Part shown: piece by piece, positions 8,633-18,113 of the stretch
Position numbering within the stretch: the stretch's first letter is position 1
Layout of the letters: every line of letters begins with the position of its first letter
Origin: Helicobacteraceae bacterium
GTDB lineage: Bacteria; Campylobacterota; Campylobacteria; Campylobacterales; Sulfurimonadaceae
Reading direction: 5' to 3'
DNA length: 64,000 nucleotides
Assembly: GCA_947498025.1 (NCBI GenBank)
Contig: CANMJR010000001.1
Location: 62,001-126,000, forward strand
Notes under the pieces: generated by a model
Told to the model about the DNA's origin: nothing
Database searches by the model: none
The model's input: only the letters and a program-made list of their open reading frames with translations
Position numbers and translations under genes: made by a program

Positions 8633-9240
8633 TAGCAATAGTAGATTACAACATGGGAAATCTGGCAAGCGTACAAAATGCTTTTGCTAAGCTTGGAAAA
8701 GAGACGGTAGTTGAGAGTGACCCCCAAATGTTTAAAAATTATGACAAGCTGATACTCCCTGGTGTCGGTGCTTTTGGTGATGCCATGGAGCATTTAAAAG
8801 AGAGAAACATGGTTGAAGCACTCAAAGAGTTCGCACATAGCGGAAAATACATGTTTGGAATATGCCTTGGAATGCAGCTGCTTTTTGAAAGTAGCGAAGA
8901 GTTTGGCTTACATGAAGGTTTAGGACTTATAAAGGGCGATGTGAAAGCTTTTGATAGTTCAAAATTTGATGAACCGCTTAAAGTTCCGCACATGGGGTGG
9001 AACAAAATGTTCACAAAAGAGCATCCGCTTTTTAAAAATTTGGATGAAGAGCATTACCTCTATTTTGTTCACACATACCATGTTGATTGTGCAGATAAAA
9101 ATGACATAATCGGCAGTATTTATTATGGCTATGAATTTACATCTGCCGTGGCATGCGGAAATATTTTTGGCATTCAGCCTCACCCTGAGAAAAGCCATAA
9201 AAACGGTTTGGCAATTTTACAAAATTTTATAGGACTATAA
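8629..9240 (+). CDS. hisH: Imidazole glycerol phosphate synthase glutaminase subunit
   Basis: HisH hydrolyses glutamine and passes ammonia to HisF, which makes imidazole glycerol phosphate for histidine and AICAR for purines. The 203-residue class I amidotransferase keeps its triad: Cys79 in GICLGMQLLF, with His184 and Glu186 in IQPHPEKS. The oxyanion strand LPGVGAFGDAM is also present. It overlaps the upstream sensor gene by 4 bp and hisA follows after 3 bp. HisF is not in the window. Confidence 0.96.
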   Translation: MIAIVDYNMGNLASVQNAFAKLGKETVVESDPQMFKNYDKLILPGVGAFGDAMEHLKERNMVEALKEFAHSGKYMFGICLGMQLLFESSEEFGLHEGLGLIKGDVKAFDSSKFDEPLKVPHMGWNKMFTKEHPLFKNLDEEHYLYFVHTYHVDCADKNDIIGSIYYGYEFTSAVACGNIFGIQPHPEKSHKNGLAILQNFIGL

Positions 9241-9243
9241 TCA

Positions 9244-9954
9244 ATGACTTTATACCCGGCGATAGATTTAAAAGATGGAAAAGCAGTGAGACTTACAAAG
9301 GGTCTTATGGAGAGCGCAAAGATTTACTCGAATGAGCCATGGGAACTTGTGAAAAAGTTTGAGGAGATGGGTGCAGAGTGGGTTCATTTGGTTGATCTAA
9401 ACGGTGCTTTTGCAGGAGAGCCAAAAAACTTAGAGCAGATAATAAAAATTAGAGAAAACTGTAATGTAAAATTAGAGCTCGGCGGCGGAATTAGAGACGA
9501 AGAGACAATTAAGAAAATGCTTGCAATCGGGATAAATAGAGTTATTTTAGGTTCAATTGCCGTTAAAAATCCACAATTCGTAAGAGAGATGGCAGCAAAA
9601 TATCCAATAGCTGTCGGGATTGATGCTATTGACGGTTTTGTAGCGGTTGAGGGTTGGGGTGAAGTGAGTTCCATGCGAGCAACTGATTTGGCGAGAGAGT
9701 TTGCAAATGCCGGTGTTGAAGCCATAATATGCACAGATGTCGGTAAAGACGGCACTTTGAGCGGGGTAAACGTTGAATTTACTTTAGATATTGCAAGGGT
9801 TTCAGGAATAAGCACAATCGCGAGTGGCGGAGTAAAAGATGCAAGTGACATAGAGGCTCTTATAGCAACGAAAGAAGTGGATGGCGTTATTATAGGTAAA
9901 GCTTACTATGAGGGAACACTTGACCTGGCAAAAATGTTCAAACTCCTAAATTAA
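9244..9954 (+). CDS. hisA: Phosphoribosylformimino-5-aminoimidazole carboxamide ribotide isomerase
   Basis: HisA catalyses the Amadori rearrangement of ProFAR to PRFAR in histidine synthesis. The 236-residue half-barrel duplication is clear: Asp8 in [15 protein letters not shown] and the phosphate-binding LELGGGIRD in the first half. The second half has [12 protein letters not shown] and [12 protein letters not shown]. Its length is typical for the family. It is the last gene of the sensor-hisH-hisA transcript; a sigma-54-like promoter for cheY begins about 30 bp after its stop. Confidence 0.96.
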   Translation: MTLYPAIDLKDGKAVRLTKGLMESAKIYSNEPWELVKKFEEMGAEWVHLVDLNGAFAGEPKNLEQIIKIRENCNVKLELGGGIRDEETIKKMLAIGINRVILGSIAVKNPQFVREMAAKYPIAVGIDAIDGFVAVEGWGEVSSMRATDLAREFANAGVEAIICTDVGKDGTLSGVNVEFTLDIARVSGISTIASGGVKDASDIEALIATKEVDGVIIGKAYYEGTLDLAKMFKLLN

Positions 9955-9983
9955 TAGAAAAATAAACAAAATTTAGGTACCAT

Positions 9984-9999
9984 TTGGCACAAAAAATGC
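9984..9999 (+). promoter_or_regulatory. Probable sigma-54 promoter upstream of cheY
   Basis: The sequence TTGGCACAAAAAATGCT contains the invariant GG-N10-GC spacing of sigma-54 (RpoN) promoters, with TTGGCAC perfect at -24 and ATGC in place of TTGC at -12. It lies 28 bp before the cheY start. Sigma-54 drives many flagellar genes in Campylobacterota, so control of the chemotaxis regulator by this factor is plausible. No activator site was identified. Confidence 0.6.
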
Positions 10000-10026
10000 T
10001 AACAATATTATAAAAAAGGATTTTAA

Positions 10027-10401
10027 TTGAAATTATTAGTTGTTGATGATAGCTCTACAATGCGCCGTATTATTAAAAACACTTTGGCTCGTCTCGGTTA
10101 TAAGGACATTCTTGAAGGTGGAGATGGTTTAGAGGGATGGGCGGCTATGGATGCCAATCCAGATATTGACATGTTAATTACAGATTGGAATATGCCGGAG
10201 ATGAATGGTCTTGAACTTGTGAAAAAAGTTCGCGCGGATGCTCGCTTTAAAGATTTGCCAATCATTATGGTAACAACAGAAGGTGGCAAAGCAGAGGTTA
10301 TAACTGCTCTTAAAGCAGGAGTAAATAACTACATTGTGAAGCCGTTTACTCCACAGGTATTAAAAGAAAAACTTGGTGCCGTAATGGGTGTCACGGAGTA
10401 A
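10027..10401 (+). CDS. cheY: Chemotaxis response regulator CheY
   Basis: CheY carries the chemotaxis phosphosignal to the flagellar motor switch. The 124-residue single receiver domain has the acidic pocket Asp7-Asp8, phospho-acceptor Asp53 (ITDWNMPEMNG), the switch Thr in MVTTEGGK and Lys105 (IVKPFTP). The start is a TTG behind AAAAAAGGA, and no ATG fits the conserved N-terminus. It is followed by prmA with a one-base stop/start overlap; cheY-prmA-ftsH is a conserved order in Campylobacter. Confidence 0.95.
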   Translation: MKLLVVDDSSTMRRIIKNTLARLGYKDILEGGDGLEGWAAMDANPDIDMLITDWNMPEMNGLELVKKVRADARFKDLPIIMVTTEGGKAEVITALKAGVNNYIVKPFTPQVLKEKLGAVMGVTE

Positions 10402-11225
10402 TGCAAGAGTACTACTACGAATTAAGTGTTAAAATTTCATCCCATCACTCTCTCTTTTTAGATTTTTTATCAGATACCATACCAATAGGCTTTGAAGAGA
10501 GTGACGAGGGATTTATTATCCGAAGTGAAGAAGAGCTTGAAACAATCGCTTGGGGGCTTGAACAGTTTGCCGAAGCCCTGCAAAAAGCTTTAAGTCAGAG
10601 TGTAGATTTAGAGTGTAAAATAACAAAACAAAAAAACAGTGATTGGGTAGAGAGTTATCAAAAAAGTATAGAACCACTAGTTATAGATAAGTTCTATATA
10701 CATCCAACTTGGGATGAACCTCATAATGAGCTTATAAATATAGTAATAGATCCGGCTTTGGCATTTGGAACCGGGCACCATCCAACAACAGCATCATCAC
10801 TTAGAGCAATTTCAGAGTATGTAAAGAGCGGAGATACACTTATTGATGTAGGTTGCGGAAGCGGTATATTGGGAATAGCTGCGATGAAACTCGGAGCAGT
10901 TGTTGATGCTTGTGATACAGACATAATCTCCGTTGAAAACAGCATTGAAAATGCAAAGATAAACTTTCTTGAATTTTCAAATATCTGGGAAGGCTCGTGC
11001 TCCCTTTCTAAAAATAGATACAACATAGTCGTTGCAAATATAGTAGCGGATGTTTTGACATTTATAGCAAAAGATTTAAAAAGTGCGCTCAAAGAAGATG
11101 GTATTCTGATTTTATCAGGAATATTGGATAAATACGAAGCAAAAGTTTTAAACTTTTACAAAGATTGTGAAATAGTTCAAAGAATCGCTCAAGATGAGTG
11201 GGTAACCCTTGTTTTAAAAAAGTAA
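10401..11225 (+). CDS. prmA: Ribosomal protein L11 methyltransferase
   Basis: PrmA trimethylates lysines and the N-terminus of ribosomal protein L11. The 274-residue protein has a small N-terminal substrate-recognition domain, a linker, and a class I SAM-dependent domain. That domain carries FGTGHHPTT, LIDVGCGSGILGIAAMKLGA, ACDTDIISVENS and the active-site NIVADVL block. Its ATG overlaps the cheY stop by one base. A copy of the palindromic repeat separates it from ftsH. Confidence 0.95.
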   Translation: MQEYYYELSVKISSHHSLFLDFLSDTIPIGFEESDEGFIIRSEEELETIAWGLEQFAEALQKALSQSVDLECKITKQKNSDWVESYQKSIEPLVIDKFYIHPTWDEPHNELINIVIDPALAFGTGHHPTTASSLRAISEYVKSGDTLIDVGCGSGILGIAAMKLGAVVDACDTDIISVENSIENAKINFLEFSNIWEGSCSLSKNRYNIVVANIVADVLTFIAKDLKSALKEDGILILSGILDKYEAKVLNFYKDCEIVQRIAQDEWVTLVLKK

Positions 11226-11231
11226 CTGACC

Positions 11232-11361
11232 TTACGCACTTTTCAAAAAAGTGTGTAAAACACCTTGTAATTCTCGAAAAACAAAGTTTTTTGTAGCTTT
11301 AGGGGGTTGTAGGGACATTTGTCCCTGCCACTAAAACGGACGCGTTCGTTTTAGTGCGTAA
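11232..11361 (+). repeat. Dispersed palindromic element, copy A (full length, short form)
   Basis: This 130-bp element lies between prmA and ftsH. Its ends are the perfect inverted pair TTACGCACT / AGTGCGTAA, extended outward as TAACTGACC and CATCA. Inside are three hairpins: CGAAAAAC...GTTTTTTG, AGGGACA-TT-TGTCCCT and a long stem starting CACTAAAACG around ACGCGT. It has no coding capacity. The middle hairpin carries A-T where other copies carry T-A, a compensatory change. It could be read through, as prmA and ftsH are on the same strand. Confidence 0.85.
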
Positions 11362-11389
11362 CATCAAAAAGTAAATAGGAAATAAAAAT

Positions 11390-13372
11390 ATGGCAAAAAA
11401 AACTCCCAATAAAGACAATGACGATAATAATTTTTTTAATAAAAATCCGCTGATAACATTCGCAATTTTTTCTATTGCCGTTATTTTACTGTTTAAAGTA
11501 GTAATAGGTGAAAGTGGTGCTGGAGTTGATGGAGCTGTAGAAGGTGCAATTGCCGGAAACTCAGCTAGAGTAAAACAGGTAAGCTACTCGGAGTTAAAAT
11601 CATTAGTTGCATCTAAAAGTGTAGATAAAGTTGATATAGGGCAAAGCTATATTAAAGCCACTTCAGCGGATGGAAAGATATATACGACAAGAATAGTAAA
11701 AGGTGATACAAAGCTTGTAGATGAGCTTGATAAACAGGGCATACAGTATCAAGGTTTTAGCGAGACAAACTGGTTTACAGAGATGTTTGGATGGCTCTTC
11801 CCGTTTTTGATAATTATAGGTATTTGGATGTTTTTTGCAGGGAGAATGCAAAAAAGCATGGGAAGCGGTCTTTTGGGAATGGGTAATTCAAAAAAGATGG
11901 TTAATTCAGAAAAACCTAAAACAAAGTTTGATGATGTAGCGGGTGTAGAAGAAGCAAAAGAGGAGGTTCAAGAGATAGTGGACTTTCTAAAATACCCTGC
12001 AAGATATGTAGAAATCGGTGCTAAAATTCCAAAAGGCGTACTTTTGGTAGGAAGCCCAGGAACCGGTAAAACACTTCTAGCAAAAGCCGTTGCAGGAGAA
12101 GCGGATGTTCCATTTTTTTCTGTAAGCGGTTCTAGCTTTATTGAGATGTTTGTGGGTGTTGGTGCTGCTCGTGTTCGTGATTTGTTTGAACAAGCGAAAA
12201 AAGATGCTCCGAGTATTATTTTCATAGATGAGATTGATGCAATAGGTAAAAGTCGTGCCGCCGGCGGCATGATGGGCGGAAATGATGAGAGAGAGCAGAC
12301 GCTCAATCAGCTTTTAGCAGAGATGGACGGTTTTGGAACAGACACACCTATTATTATTTTGGCTGCAACAAACAGACCTGAAGTCCTTGACCAAGCGCTT
12401 CTTCGTCCAGGGCGTTTTGACAGACAGGTTTTAGTTGACAAGCCGGATTTTGCAGGGCGTATAAAAATTTTAAATGTACATGTGAAAAATGTAAAGATGG
12501 ATGCGGATGTTGAGCTAGAAGAAGTTGCAAGATTGACGGCAGGTTTGGCGGGCGCAGATTTGGCAAATATTGTAAATGAAGCTGCGCTTTTGGCTGGAAG
12601 AAAAAGCCAAAAAACCGTAAAACAGAAAGATTTATATGAAGCAGTTGAGCGAGCCATAGCAGGACTTGCCAAAAAATCTCGCCGCATCAATCCTAAAGAG
12701 AAGAAGATTGTTGCATACCATGAGAGTGGACATGCACTTTTAGCAGAGACAACAGACGGGGCGAAGAAGGTTTCCAAAGTTTCTATTGTTCCTCGTGGAC
12801 TAGCTGCACTTGGATATACACTCAATAAGCCTGAAGAAGATAAGTTTATGATGCAAAAATATGAACTTTTTGCAGAGGTGGATGTTCTTTTGGGTGGGCG
12901 AGCGGCCGAAGAGGTTTTTATCGGTGAAATTTCTACGGGTGCAGGAAACGACCTTGAGAGAGCAACAGAGATTATTAAATCAATGGTGCAGGTTTATGGA
13001 ATGACTGATGTTGCAGGGTTAATGGTTTTAGAGAAACAGAGACACTCCTTTTTGGGTGGTGCGCAGCAGGTTTCGCGTGAGTACAGTGACAAAATGGCAG
13101 AGAACATGGATGAGTTTATTAAGTCATCCTTAGCTGAGCGATACATTGCTGTCGTAGCTAGGCTCAATGAGTATAAGGGTGCAGTCGAAGAGATGGTGGC
13201 ACTTCTTTACAAAAAAGAGAATATTACCGGTGAAGAAGTTAGAGAGATTATTATTCATTTTGAAAAAGAGAACAATATGAAATCGAAAGTTTCTAATGTT
13301 ACAAATGATATAGAAGAAGAGCTAAAGCAAGACGCTACAATGTCTAAAGAAGAGCATAGAGATGAGAAATAA
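11390..13372 (+). CDS. ftsH: ATP-dependent zinc metalloprotease FtsH
   Basis: FtsH is the membrane-bound AAA+ protease that degrades membrane and regulatory proteins. The 660 residues show two TM helices (about 21-40 and 132-150) flanking a small periplasmic domain. They are followed by the AAA module with Walker A GSPGTGKT (221-228), Walker B IIFIDEID (276-283) and the second region of homology (LLRPGRFDR), then the zinc protease with HESGH (444-448). Its last 11 bases overlap the start of the psd-like gene. The order cheY-prmA-ftsH-psd-like is that of C. jejuni. Confidence 0.98.
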   Translation: MAKKTPNKDNDDNNFFNKNPLITFAIFSIAVILLFKVVIGESGAGVDGAVEGAIAGNSARVKQVSYSELKSLVASKSVDKVDIGQSYIKATSADGKIYTTRIVKGDTKLVDELDKQGIQYQGFSETNWFTEMFGWLFPFLIIIGIWMFFAGRMQKSMGSGLLGMGNSKKMVNSEKPKTKFDDVAGVEEAKEEVQEIVDFLKYPARYVEIGAKIPKGVLLVGSPGTGKTLLAKAVAGEADVPFFSVSGSSFIEMFVGVGAARVRDLFEQAKKDAPSIIFIDEIDAIGKSRAAGGMMGGNDEREQTLNQLLAEMDGFGTDTPIIILAATNRPEVLDQALLRPGRFDRQVLVDKPDFAGRIKILNVHVKNVKMDADVELEEVARLTAGLAGADLANIVNEAALLAGRKSQKTVKQKDLYEAVERAIAGLAKKSRRINPKEKKIVAYHESGHALLAETTDGAKKVSKVSIVPRGLAALGYTLNKPEEDKFMMQKYELFAEVDVLLGGRAAEEVFIGEISTGAGNDLERATEIIKSMVQVYGMTDVAGLMVLEKQRHSFLGGAQQVSREYSDKMAENMDEFIKSSLAERYIAVVARLNEYKGAVEEMVALLYKKENITGEEVREIIIHFEKENNMKSKVSNVTNDIEEELKQDATMSKEEHRDEK

Positions 13373-14009
13373 TCTATCCCCCGTAGCAAAAGAAGGGCTT
13401 AAATATATTGGCTGCTCGACGCTCCTTTTTGCCGTTTTTGCTATATTAGATTTTGAGATTTTAGAGTTTATAGCTTTTTTTGCATTACTCTTTTTTGTAT
13501 TTATCTATAGAAATCCAGAGAGAACAGCAATAATTTATGAAAAAAATAGTGTAGTAAGCCCAGTGGATGGGGTTGTGCTCTCTATAGAAGAGATTGATGA
13601 TAAAGAGTATGCTTATAAAATTGAGATTGAAAATAGTTTTTTTGATGTTGCTTTTTTGCGAGTACCATTCAACTCCTCTCTCAAATCAGTGAATATAAAA
13701 AGAGGTGCGAGACTTTCTAAAATTGGTGTATTGGCAAAAAAAATCAACGAACATGCAGAGCTTCTGTTTGAAGATGAAAACTCTAATAAAATGAAAGTTC
13801 TGCATATGTTAAAATGCAGTCCAGATGAGATTACAATAGGTATTTCAGAGGGTCAAAATCTTCTTCAATCTTTAAGATACGGTCTTATGATTAACGGTAT
13901 TACAACTCTTTATCTTCCTCAAAATTTTAGGTTAAATATCGGTGTAGGACAAGAAATCACAGCATCTGAATCACTTATAGGCTACTTTTTAACTGATATT
14001 ACGCACTAA
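13362..14009 (+). CDS. Phosphatidylserine decarboxylase-like membrane protein, no obvious GS cleavage site
   Basis: The 215-residue protein has two N-terminal membrane helices (about 14-48), YRNPER, then the decarboxylase-family core with SPVDGVV and IEIENSFFDVAFLRVPFNS. Short-type enzymes self-cleave at a Gly-Ser near the C-terminus to make the pyruvoyl cofactor. At the corresponding place this protein reads LRYGLMINGITTLYLP, with Gly-Ile instead, so activity is doubtful. The last five residues, TDITH, and the stop come from the end of repeat copy B. In C. jejuni pssA follows this gene; here it does not. Confidence 0.75.
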   Translation: MRNNLSPVAKEGLKYIGCSTLLFAVFAILDFEILEFIAFFALLFFVFIYRNPERTAIIYEKNSVVSPVDGVVLSIEEIDDKEYAYKIEIENSFFDVAFLRVPFNSSLKSVNIKRGARLSKIGVLAKKINEHAELLFEDENSNKMKVLHMLKCSPDEITIGISEGQNLLQSLRYGLMINGITTLYLPQNFRLNIGVGQEITASESLIGYFLTDITH

Positions 14010-14171
14010 AACGAACGCGTCCGTTTTAGTGGCAGCTGCTTATGTCCCTACAACCCCCTAAAGCTACGAAAATAAGCGAAGCGCTTTTCGCAAAGCGAAA
14101 ATGTTTCTTTAGTAAAATGAATTTTTCGAGAATTTCAAGGAGCTTTACTCATTTTTTATAAAAGTGCGTAA
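13999..14171 (-). repeat. Dispersed palindromic element, copy B (full length, long form)
   Basis: This 173-bp copy is inverted relative to copy A and bounded by TTACGCACT and AGTGCGTAA. It carries an extra segment of roughly 45 bp, shared with copy D, that holds the hairpin TTTTCGC-TTT-GCGAAAA. Its middle hairpin is broken (AGGGACATAAGCAGCT). The left end overlaps the psd-like gene, providing codons TDITH and the stop. With copy A it flanks ftsH-psd-like in opposite orientation. Confidence 0.85.
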
Positions 14172-14202
14172 GGTTACATAATAAAATAAGAATAAAGGCA
14201 TA

Positions 14203-16593
14203 TTAATTTGCTTTAGTTCTATTTGTATCCTCTTGCTTGCGGTTCGCACTGTTTTCTTTTTTCTGAAATTCATAGAGTAATTTATCTGAATCTATTTCAA
14301 AGTTAAAAAATTCAGAACTGAATCCATTGTCTCCAATTTTTAGCAGTTGAATAACTGCTCCATCATGGTTTTGCAATTCAAGATATAAAAGCCCCAAAGC
14401 ATATCTGCTCTCTAAAAAGTCAGTATCTTGTAACTTTGATAACTCTAAAAGAGCAACGGCATTTTCATTATGTTTTGCGGCTATTGAGGCAACAGCACCT
14501 AGAAAGAGTGTATCTGCATCTCTTATTTTTAACTCATCAATGAGTTGATTATAAAGGGTAAATGACTCTTCATAAGCTTTATCATAAAGAGAGGCTAAAG
14601 CTAATGCACTTATAATCTCGTATGGATTTTCTGTTGTAGCATCTAAGACATGCTTGAGCTGCTCTCTCAAAAAGAAGAGTTTACCCGTGATAAGGTTCTG
14701 TTGAATATATAAATACCTTACGATTTGTGGACCATAATAGAGATCGTTGAAATCAAATTTTTGAATTTTTAAGTAGTTTTGTACCTCTTTCGCATAATCG
14801 GTTATTTTTAAATCACCGAAATGAGCATCAATATACATCATGTGCGGCAATATATTATTTGGAAGAAGGGCAGTTAATTTTTCAGATGATGCCATTGCCG
14901 TATCTTGTTTATTTAAACCCTGAGATATAATAACATCTAGGGCAAAATAGAGTGGTCTCTGCTTATAGCTATTATCAAGCCAATCGACGCTTGAGAGCAA
15001 ATCGTTTTCACTTATATTTAAGAGCGTTTTATATAAATCCATGTTTTCATCAGGCTCTTCTTGTTGCATTGCGTCTTTGATTATTGAGGTTAATTTAGTA
15101 TGCTCTTTATTTATAAGTTGACCAGTCATAATTGCAAAGATGCCTGAAAGATAATTTTTTGCATCTAGGTAGTAGGAGCGTAAAAAGTGCTCATGAGCAT
15201 CATGCATGTTTCCCATCTGTGCATATGTTAGCGCTAAGTTATAGTGCAGGATTGAGTGCTTTGGCTGTAATTTAACAAGCTCGTCTAACTCCTCATTAGC
15301 TTCTCTGATTCTAAAAGTGAGTGCTTTTTTTATCGCCTTTGCTATTCCATAATTTACAGCAGAAGATGAAGCACTTTTTTCAAGGTACTCTGTTGCCGAA
15401 TCAATATTATCTATATACATATTGGCGTTGCCTTTTCGTATGTAATTTATAGTTTTGTCCGCATTAAATACTTTATAGGGGGAGAAGTAAAATATTTTTT
15501 GGTAAGTTAGAGACTTAGAATATTCAATCTTATTTTTAAAGAGCTGCTGCGCTTTTTTTGGTTCAAAAAGGGAGTCTTTGAGCACTACTTTTATAGGGTA
15601 TATATTAAATGCCTCATCCGGAAAATTATCTGTTACAGCTTTTATATCGATTGCACCCTTTGCAACAAGCCCCGCTTTAATATTTACAAGCCCTAGCGCT
15701 AATTGTGCTTTTGCAGGTTCAATATTGTTTTGAATCGCATCTTGTAAGTACTTTTGCGCAGATACCGTATCTCCGACTCTAGCATTCAAAAGACCAAGAC
15801 TCAGGGCATCTCTCTTGTCATACTCTTTTTTTATCGTCTCTATTGCATCGTTGTTATTTTCAAAAAGTGAATCAATTTTTGCACTTAAATGTTTTTGAAC
15901 TTCAGGGTACTCATCAGAAGTTGCATTTTTAAGTGCGCTTAATGCTTCAAGATAGTTGCCGTTATAGTAATTTATGAGTGTGTAGTAATAGGAGTAGAGA
16001 GGAGAATCGATTTCATGCGGGAGGTAGGCATAGGCTAAATCTATGTAGTACCTGAAACTCTCTTTGTCACCCAGATGCATGGAACAGACTGCCGCATTTA
16101 TAGCGCTTACACATCTTTTTTCATCATTTTGTATAGCTTTTTGAAAAGTTTTAAGAGCCACGTCGTACTGTTTATTTATAAGTTGTGCCACACCAAGGTT
16201 GTATTGAGAAATAGCTTCACTAAAGAGAGCGATTCTTTCATACAAAGAGAGTGCTTCCTCTTTGTTTCCGTTGGAATAGAGATAGTTCGCTTTAGCAATC
16301 ATGTTCTCAAGCTTGCTTGCTTCAATAGGCTCTTGTACCTTTTTTACCTCTTTTTTTTCTGTTGTTACTGTTGCCGGAGGAGCTTTTTCTTCTTTTGATG
16401 ATTTGAATAGTAGTATCAATACTATCAAGATAATTAGAATAAGGATAGCTCCGACACCGCCATAAATGATGAGTTTTTTATTTTTTAGAGGAGACTCCTT
16501 AGCCGCTGTCTCTTCTTCTTTAGGAGTAGCCTGAAAATCAGTTACTTCACTCTCTTCAATAATGATTATCTCTTCATTAGCATCAGCCATCAT
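14203..16593 (-). CDS. TPR-repeat single-pass membrane protein next to serS
   Basis: The 796-residue protein has an acidic N-terminal tail, one TM helix (about 41-63), a charged linker, and then a long helical region with repeated TPR-like units. Examples are EALSLYERIALFSEAISQYNLGVAQL near 110 and HSILHYNLALTYAQMGNMHDAHEHF near 445. Such proteins are scaffolds. A serS-adjacent TPR membrane protein also occurs in C. jejuni (Cj0390), which I recall being linked to flagellar stators under the name FlgX; that link is from memory and not shown by this sequence. The Met-Met start leaves the second Met equally possible. Confidence 0.7.
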   Translation of the reverse strand: MMADANEEIIIIEESEVTDFQATPKEEETAAKESPLKNKKLIIYGGVGAILILIILIVLILLFKSSKEEKAPPATVTTEKKEVKKVQEPIEASKLENMIAKANYLYSNGNKEEALSLYERIALFSEAISQYNLGVAQLINKQYDVALKTFQKAIQNDEKRCVSAINAAVCSMHLGDKESFRYYIDLAYAYLPHEIDSPLYSYYYTLINYYNGNYLEALSALKNATSDEYPEVQKHLSAKIDSLFENNNDAIETIKKEYDKRDALSLGLLNARVGDTVSAQKYLQDAIQNNIEPAKAQLALGLVNIKAGLVAKGAIDIKAVTDNFPDEAFNIYPIKVVLKDSLFEPKKAQQLFKNKIEYSKSLTYQKIFYFSPYKVFNADKTINYIRKGNANMYIDNIDSATEYLEKSASSSAVNYGIAKAIKKALTFRIREANEELDELVKLQPKHSILHYNLALTYAQMGNMHDAHEHFLRSYYLDAKNYLSGIFAIMTGQLINKEHTKLTSIIKDAMQQEEPDENMDLYKTLLNISENDLLSSVDWLDNSYKQRPLYFALDVIISQGLNKQDTAMASSEKLTALLPNNILPHMMYIDAHFGDLKITDYAKEVQNYLKIQKFDFNDLYYGPQIVRYLYIQQNLITGKLFFLREQLKHVLDATTENPYEIISALALASLYDKAYEESFTLYNQLIDELKIRDADTLFLGAVASIAAKHNENAVALLELSKLQDTDFLESRYALGLLYLELQNHDGAVIQLLKIGDNGFSSEFFNFEIDSDKLLYEFQKKENSANRKQEDTNRTKAN

Positions 16594-16739
16594 ATACCTT
16601 AGTTTATTTCGTTATTGTAGTAATGTAAGCAAGAAAAGTGCCACTAGTTTGTCTGTTGCATGAACAGCAGATTCTGTCAGTTTTAACTTTTCTCTAGGCG
16701 TAGTTAACTCTGCTGTTAAGTCAAAAGTATGAGAAGTTT

Positions 16740-17987
16740 TTAGTTTATATAAGGCTCTAAAACTTTCGGAATTGTAATTGTTCCGTCCTCGTTTTGGAAG
16801 TTCTCCATTATGGCAACCAAGGTTCTGCCGACCGCTAAAGATGAGCCGTTTAGCGTGTGAACCATGCTGTTTTTATCGCCGTCTTTGTATCGTATTTTTG
16901 CGCGTCTTGCCTGAAAATCTCTTGTGTTTGAAACAGAACTAATTTCTCTGTATGTGTTTTGCCCCGGGAGCCACACTTCAATATCTACTGTTTTAGCGGC
17001 ACTGAAACCTAAGTCTCCCGTGCATAGCGTTACAAGACGGTGAGGGAGTTCGAGTGCGGTTAAAACGTCGGAAGCACATGCGAGCATTTCATCAAAAACT
17101 TTATCGCTTGTTTGCGGTGTTGTGATGGCAACAAGTTCGACTTTGTGAAACTGATGCTGTCGTATCATGCCTCTCGTGTCACGTCCTGCCGCACCTGCCT
17201 CTTTTCTAAAACATGGAGTATAAGCTGTCATTTTTATAGGGAGCTGCGATTCCTCTAAAATCTCATCGGCAAAGAGGTTTGTAACCGGAACCTCTGCAGT
17301 AGGGATTAAAAAGAGCTCTTGAGAATCTATTTTGTACAAATCATCCTCAAATTTTGGAAGTTGTCCCGTGCCTTTGAGGGCATTTCTGTTTACGATAACG
17401 GGCACGCTTACCTCTTCAAAACCTCGTTTTGAGTTGAAATTAAGCATAAAGTTTATAAGAGCGCGCTCAAGTTTTGCACCCATTCCGAAGGAGACGCTAA
17501 AGCGGCTTGTTGCAAGTTTCACCCCACGTTCAAAGTCTATCCAGCCGTTTTGCTCTGCCAGTTCCCAATGCTCTTTGGGAGCAAAGGTAAAAGCATGAGG
17601 TGCTAAAACTTTCTTAATCTCGATATTGTCGTTTTCGTCTGCACCATCGGGAACATTGTCGTCGGGCATGTTAGGTATAGACATGGCTAGAGTTTCTAAC
17701 TCCTCTTGTCTCTCTCTTTGTGTTTCAAGTGCTGCGGCAATATTTATTTTGTTTGCATCTACTTTCGCTTTGAGTTCACTAACATCTCTTCCCTCTTTTT
17801 TATAAATGCCAAACTCTTTGCTCATGCTGTTTTGCATGGCTTGGAGTGTTTCAAACTCTGTTTTTGCTTTTTTAAGTTCTTCGTTTTTCTGTTTCAAATC
17901 AGCGATTAAAGAGGTATCCACTTTTTTGCGAGAGAGTTTCGCACTCATAGCATCAAAATCTTTTTGTAATAGTTTTAAATCAATCAT
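16740..17987 (-). CDS. serS: Seryl-tRNA synthetase
   Basis: SerRS charges tRNA-Ser (and tRNA-Sec where present). The 415-residue class II synthetase has the N-terminal coiled-coil arm (about 25-105, rich in K/E heptads) that grips the long variable arm of tRNA-Ser. Motif 2 follows ([22 protein letters not shown]), then [13 protein letters not shown] and motif 3 ([16 protein letters not shown]). Length is normal. It precedes the TPR protein gene by 146 bp; that gap holds no convincing gene. Confidence 0.97.
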   Translation of the reverse strand: MIDLKLLQKDFDAMSAKLSRKKVDTSLIADLKQKNEELKKAKTEFETLQAMQNSMSKEFGIYKKEGRDVSELKAKVDANKINIAAALETQRERQEELETLAMSIPNMPDDNVPDGADENDNIEIKKVLAPHAFTFAPKEHWELAEQNGWIDFERGVKLATSRFSVSFGMGAKLERALINFMLNFNSKRGFEEVSVPVIVNRNALKGTGQLPKFEDDLYKIDSQELFLIPTAEVPVTNLFADEILEESQLPIKMTAYTPCFRKEAGAAGRDTRGMIRQHQFHKVELVAITTPQTSDKVFDEMLACASDVLTALELPHRLVTLCTGDLGFSAAKTVDIEVWLPGQNTYREISSVSNTRDFQARRAKIRYKDGDKNSMVHTLNGSSLAVGRTLVAIMENFQNEDGTITIPKVLEPYIN

Positions 17988-18113
17988 GAATATCCTAAAA
18001 AATAAGTAGCGTGATTATATCAAAAATTAAAAGTGATTTTAACTGATAGTAAGATAATATTCACAACTAGATAGAGCTTGTAAAATATTGTAAACAAAAC
18101 TAAAAGGTCGGGA

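Noticed and set aside
9384-9851. Long minus-strand frame inside hisA
   Set aside because: Complete overlap with a well-conserved enzyme and no start signal.
12307-12825. Long minus-strand frame inside ftsH
   Set aside because: Antisense shadow of a conserved AAA+ protease; composition rich in Ser/Ala/Phe is typical of such shadows.
16594-16739. An open minus-strand frame between serS and the TPR gene that would read as a helical peptide ending LVALFLLTLLQ
   Set aside because: It has no ATG, GTG or TTG in a useful position, no ribosome site, and the frame continues antisense-like into serS out of frame; kept as noncoding.
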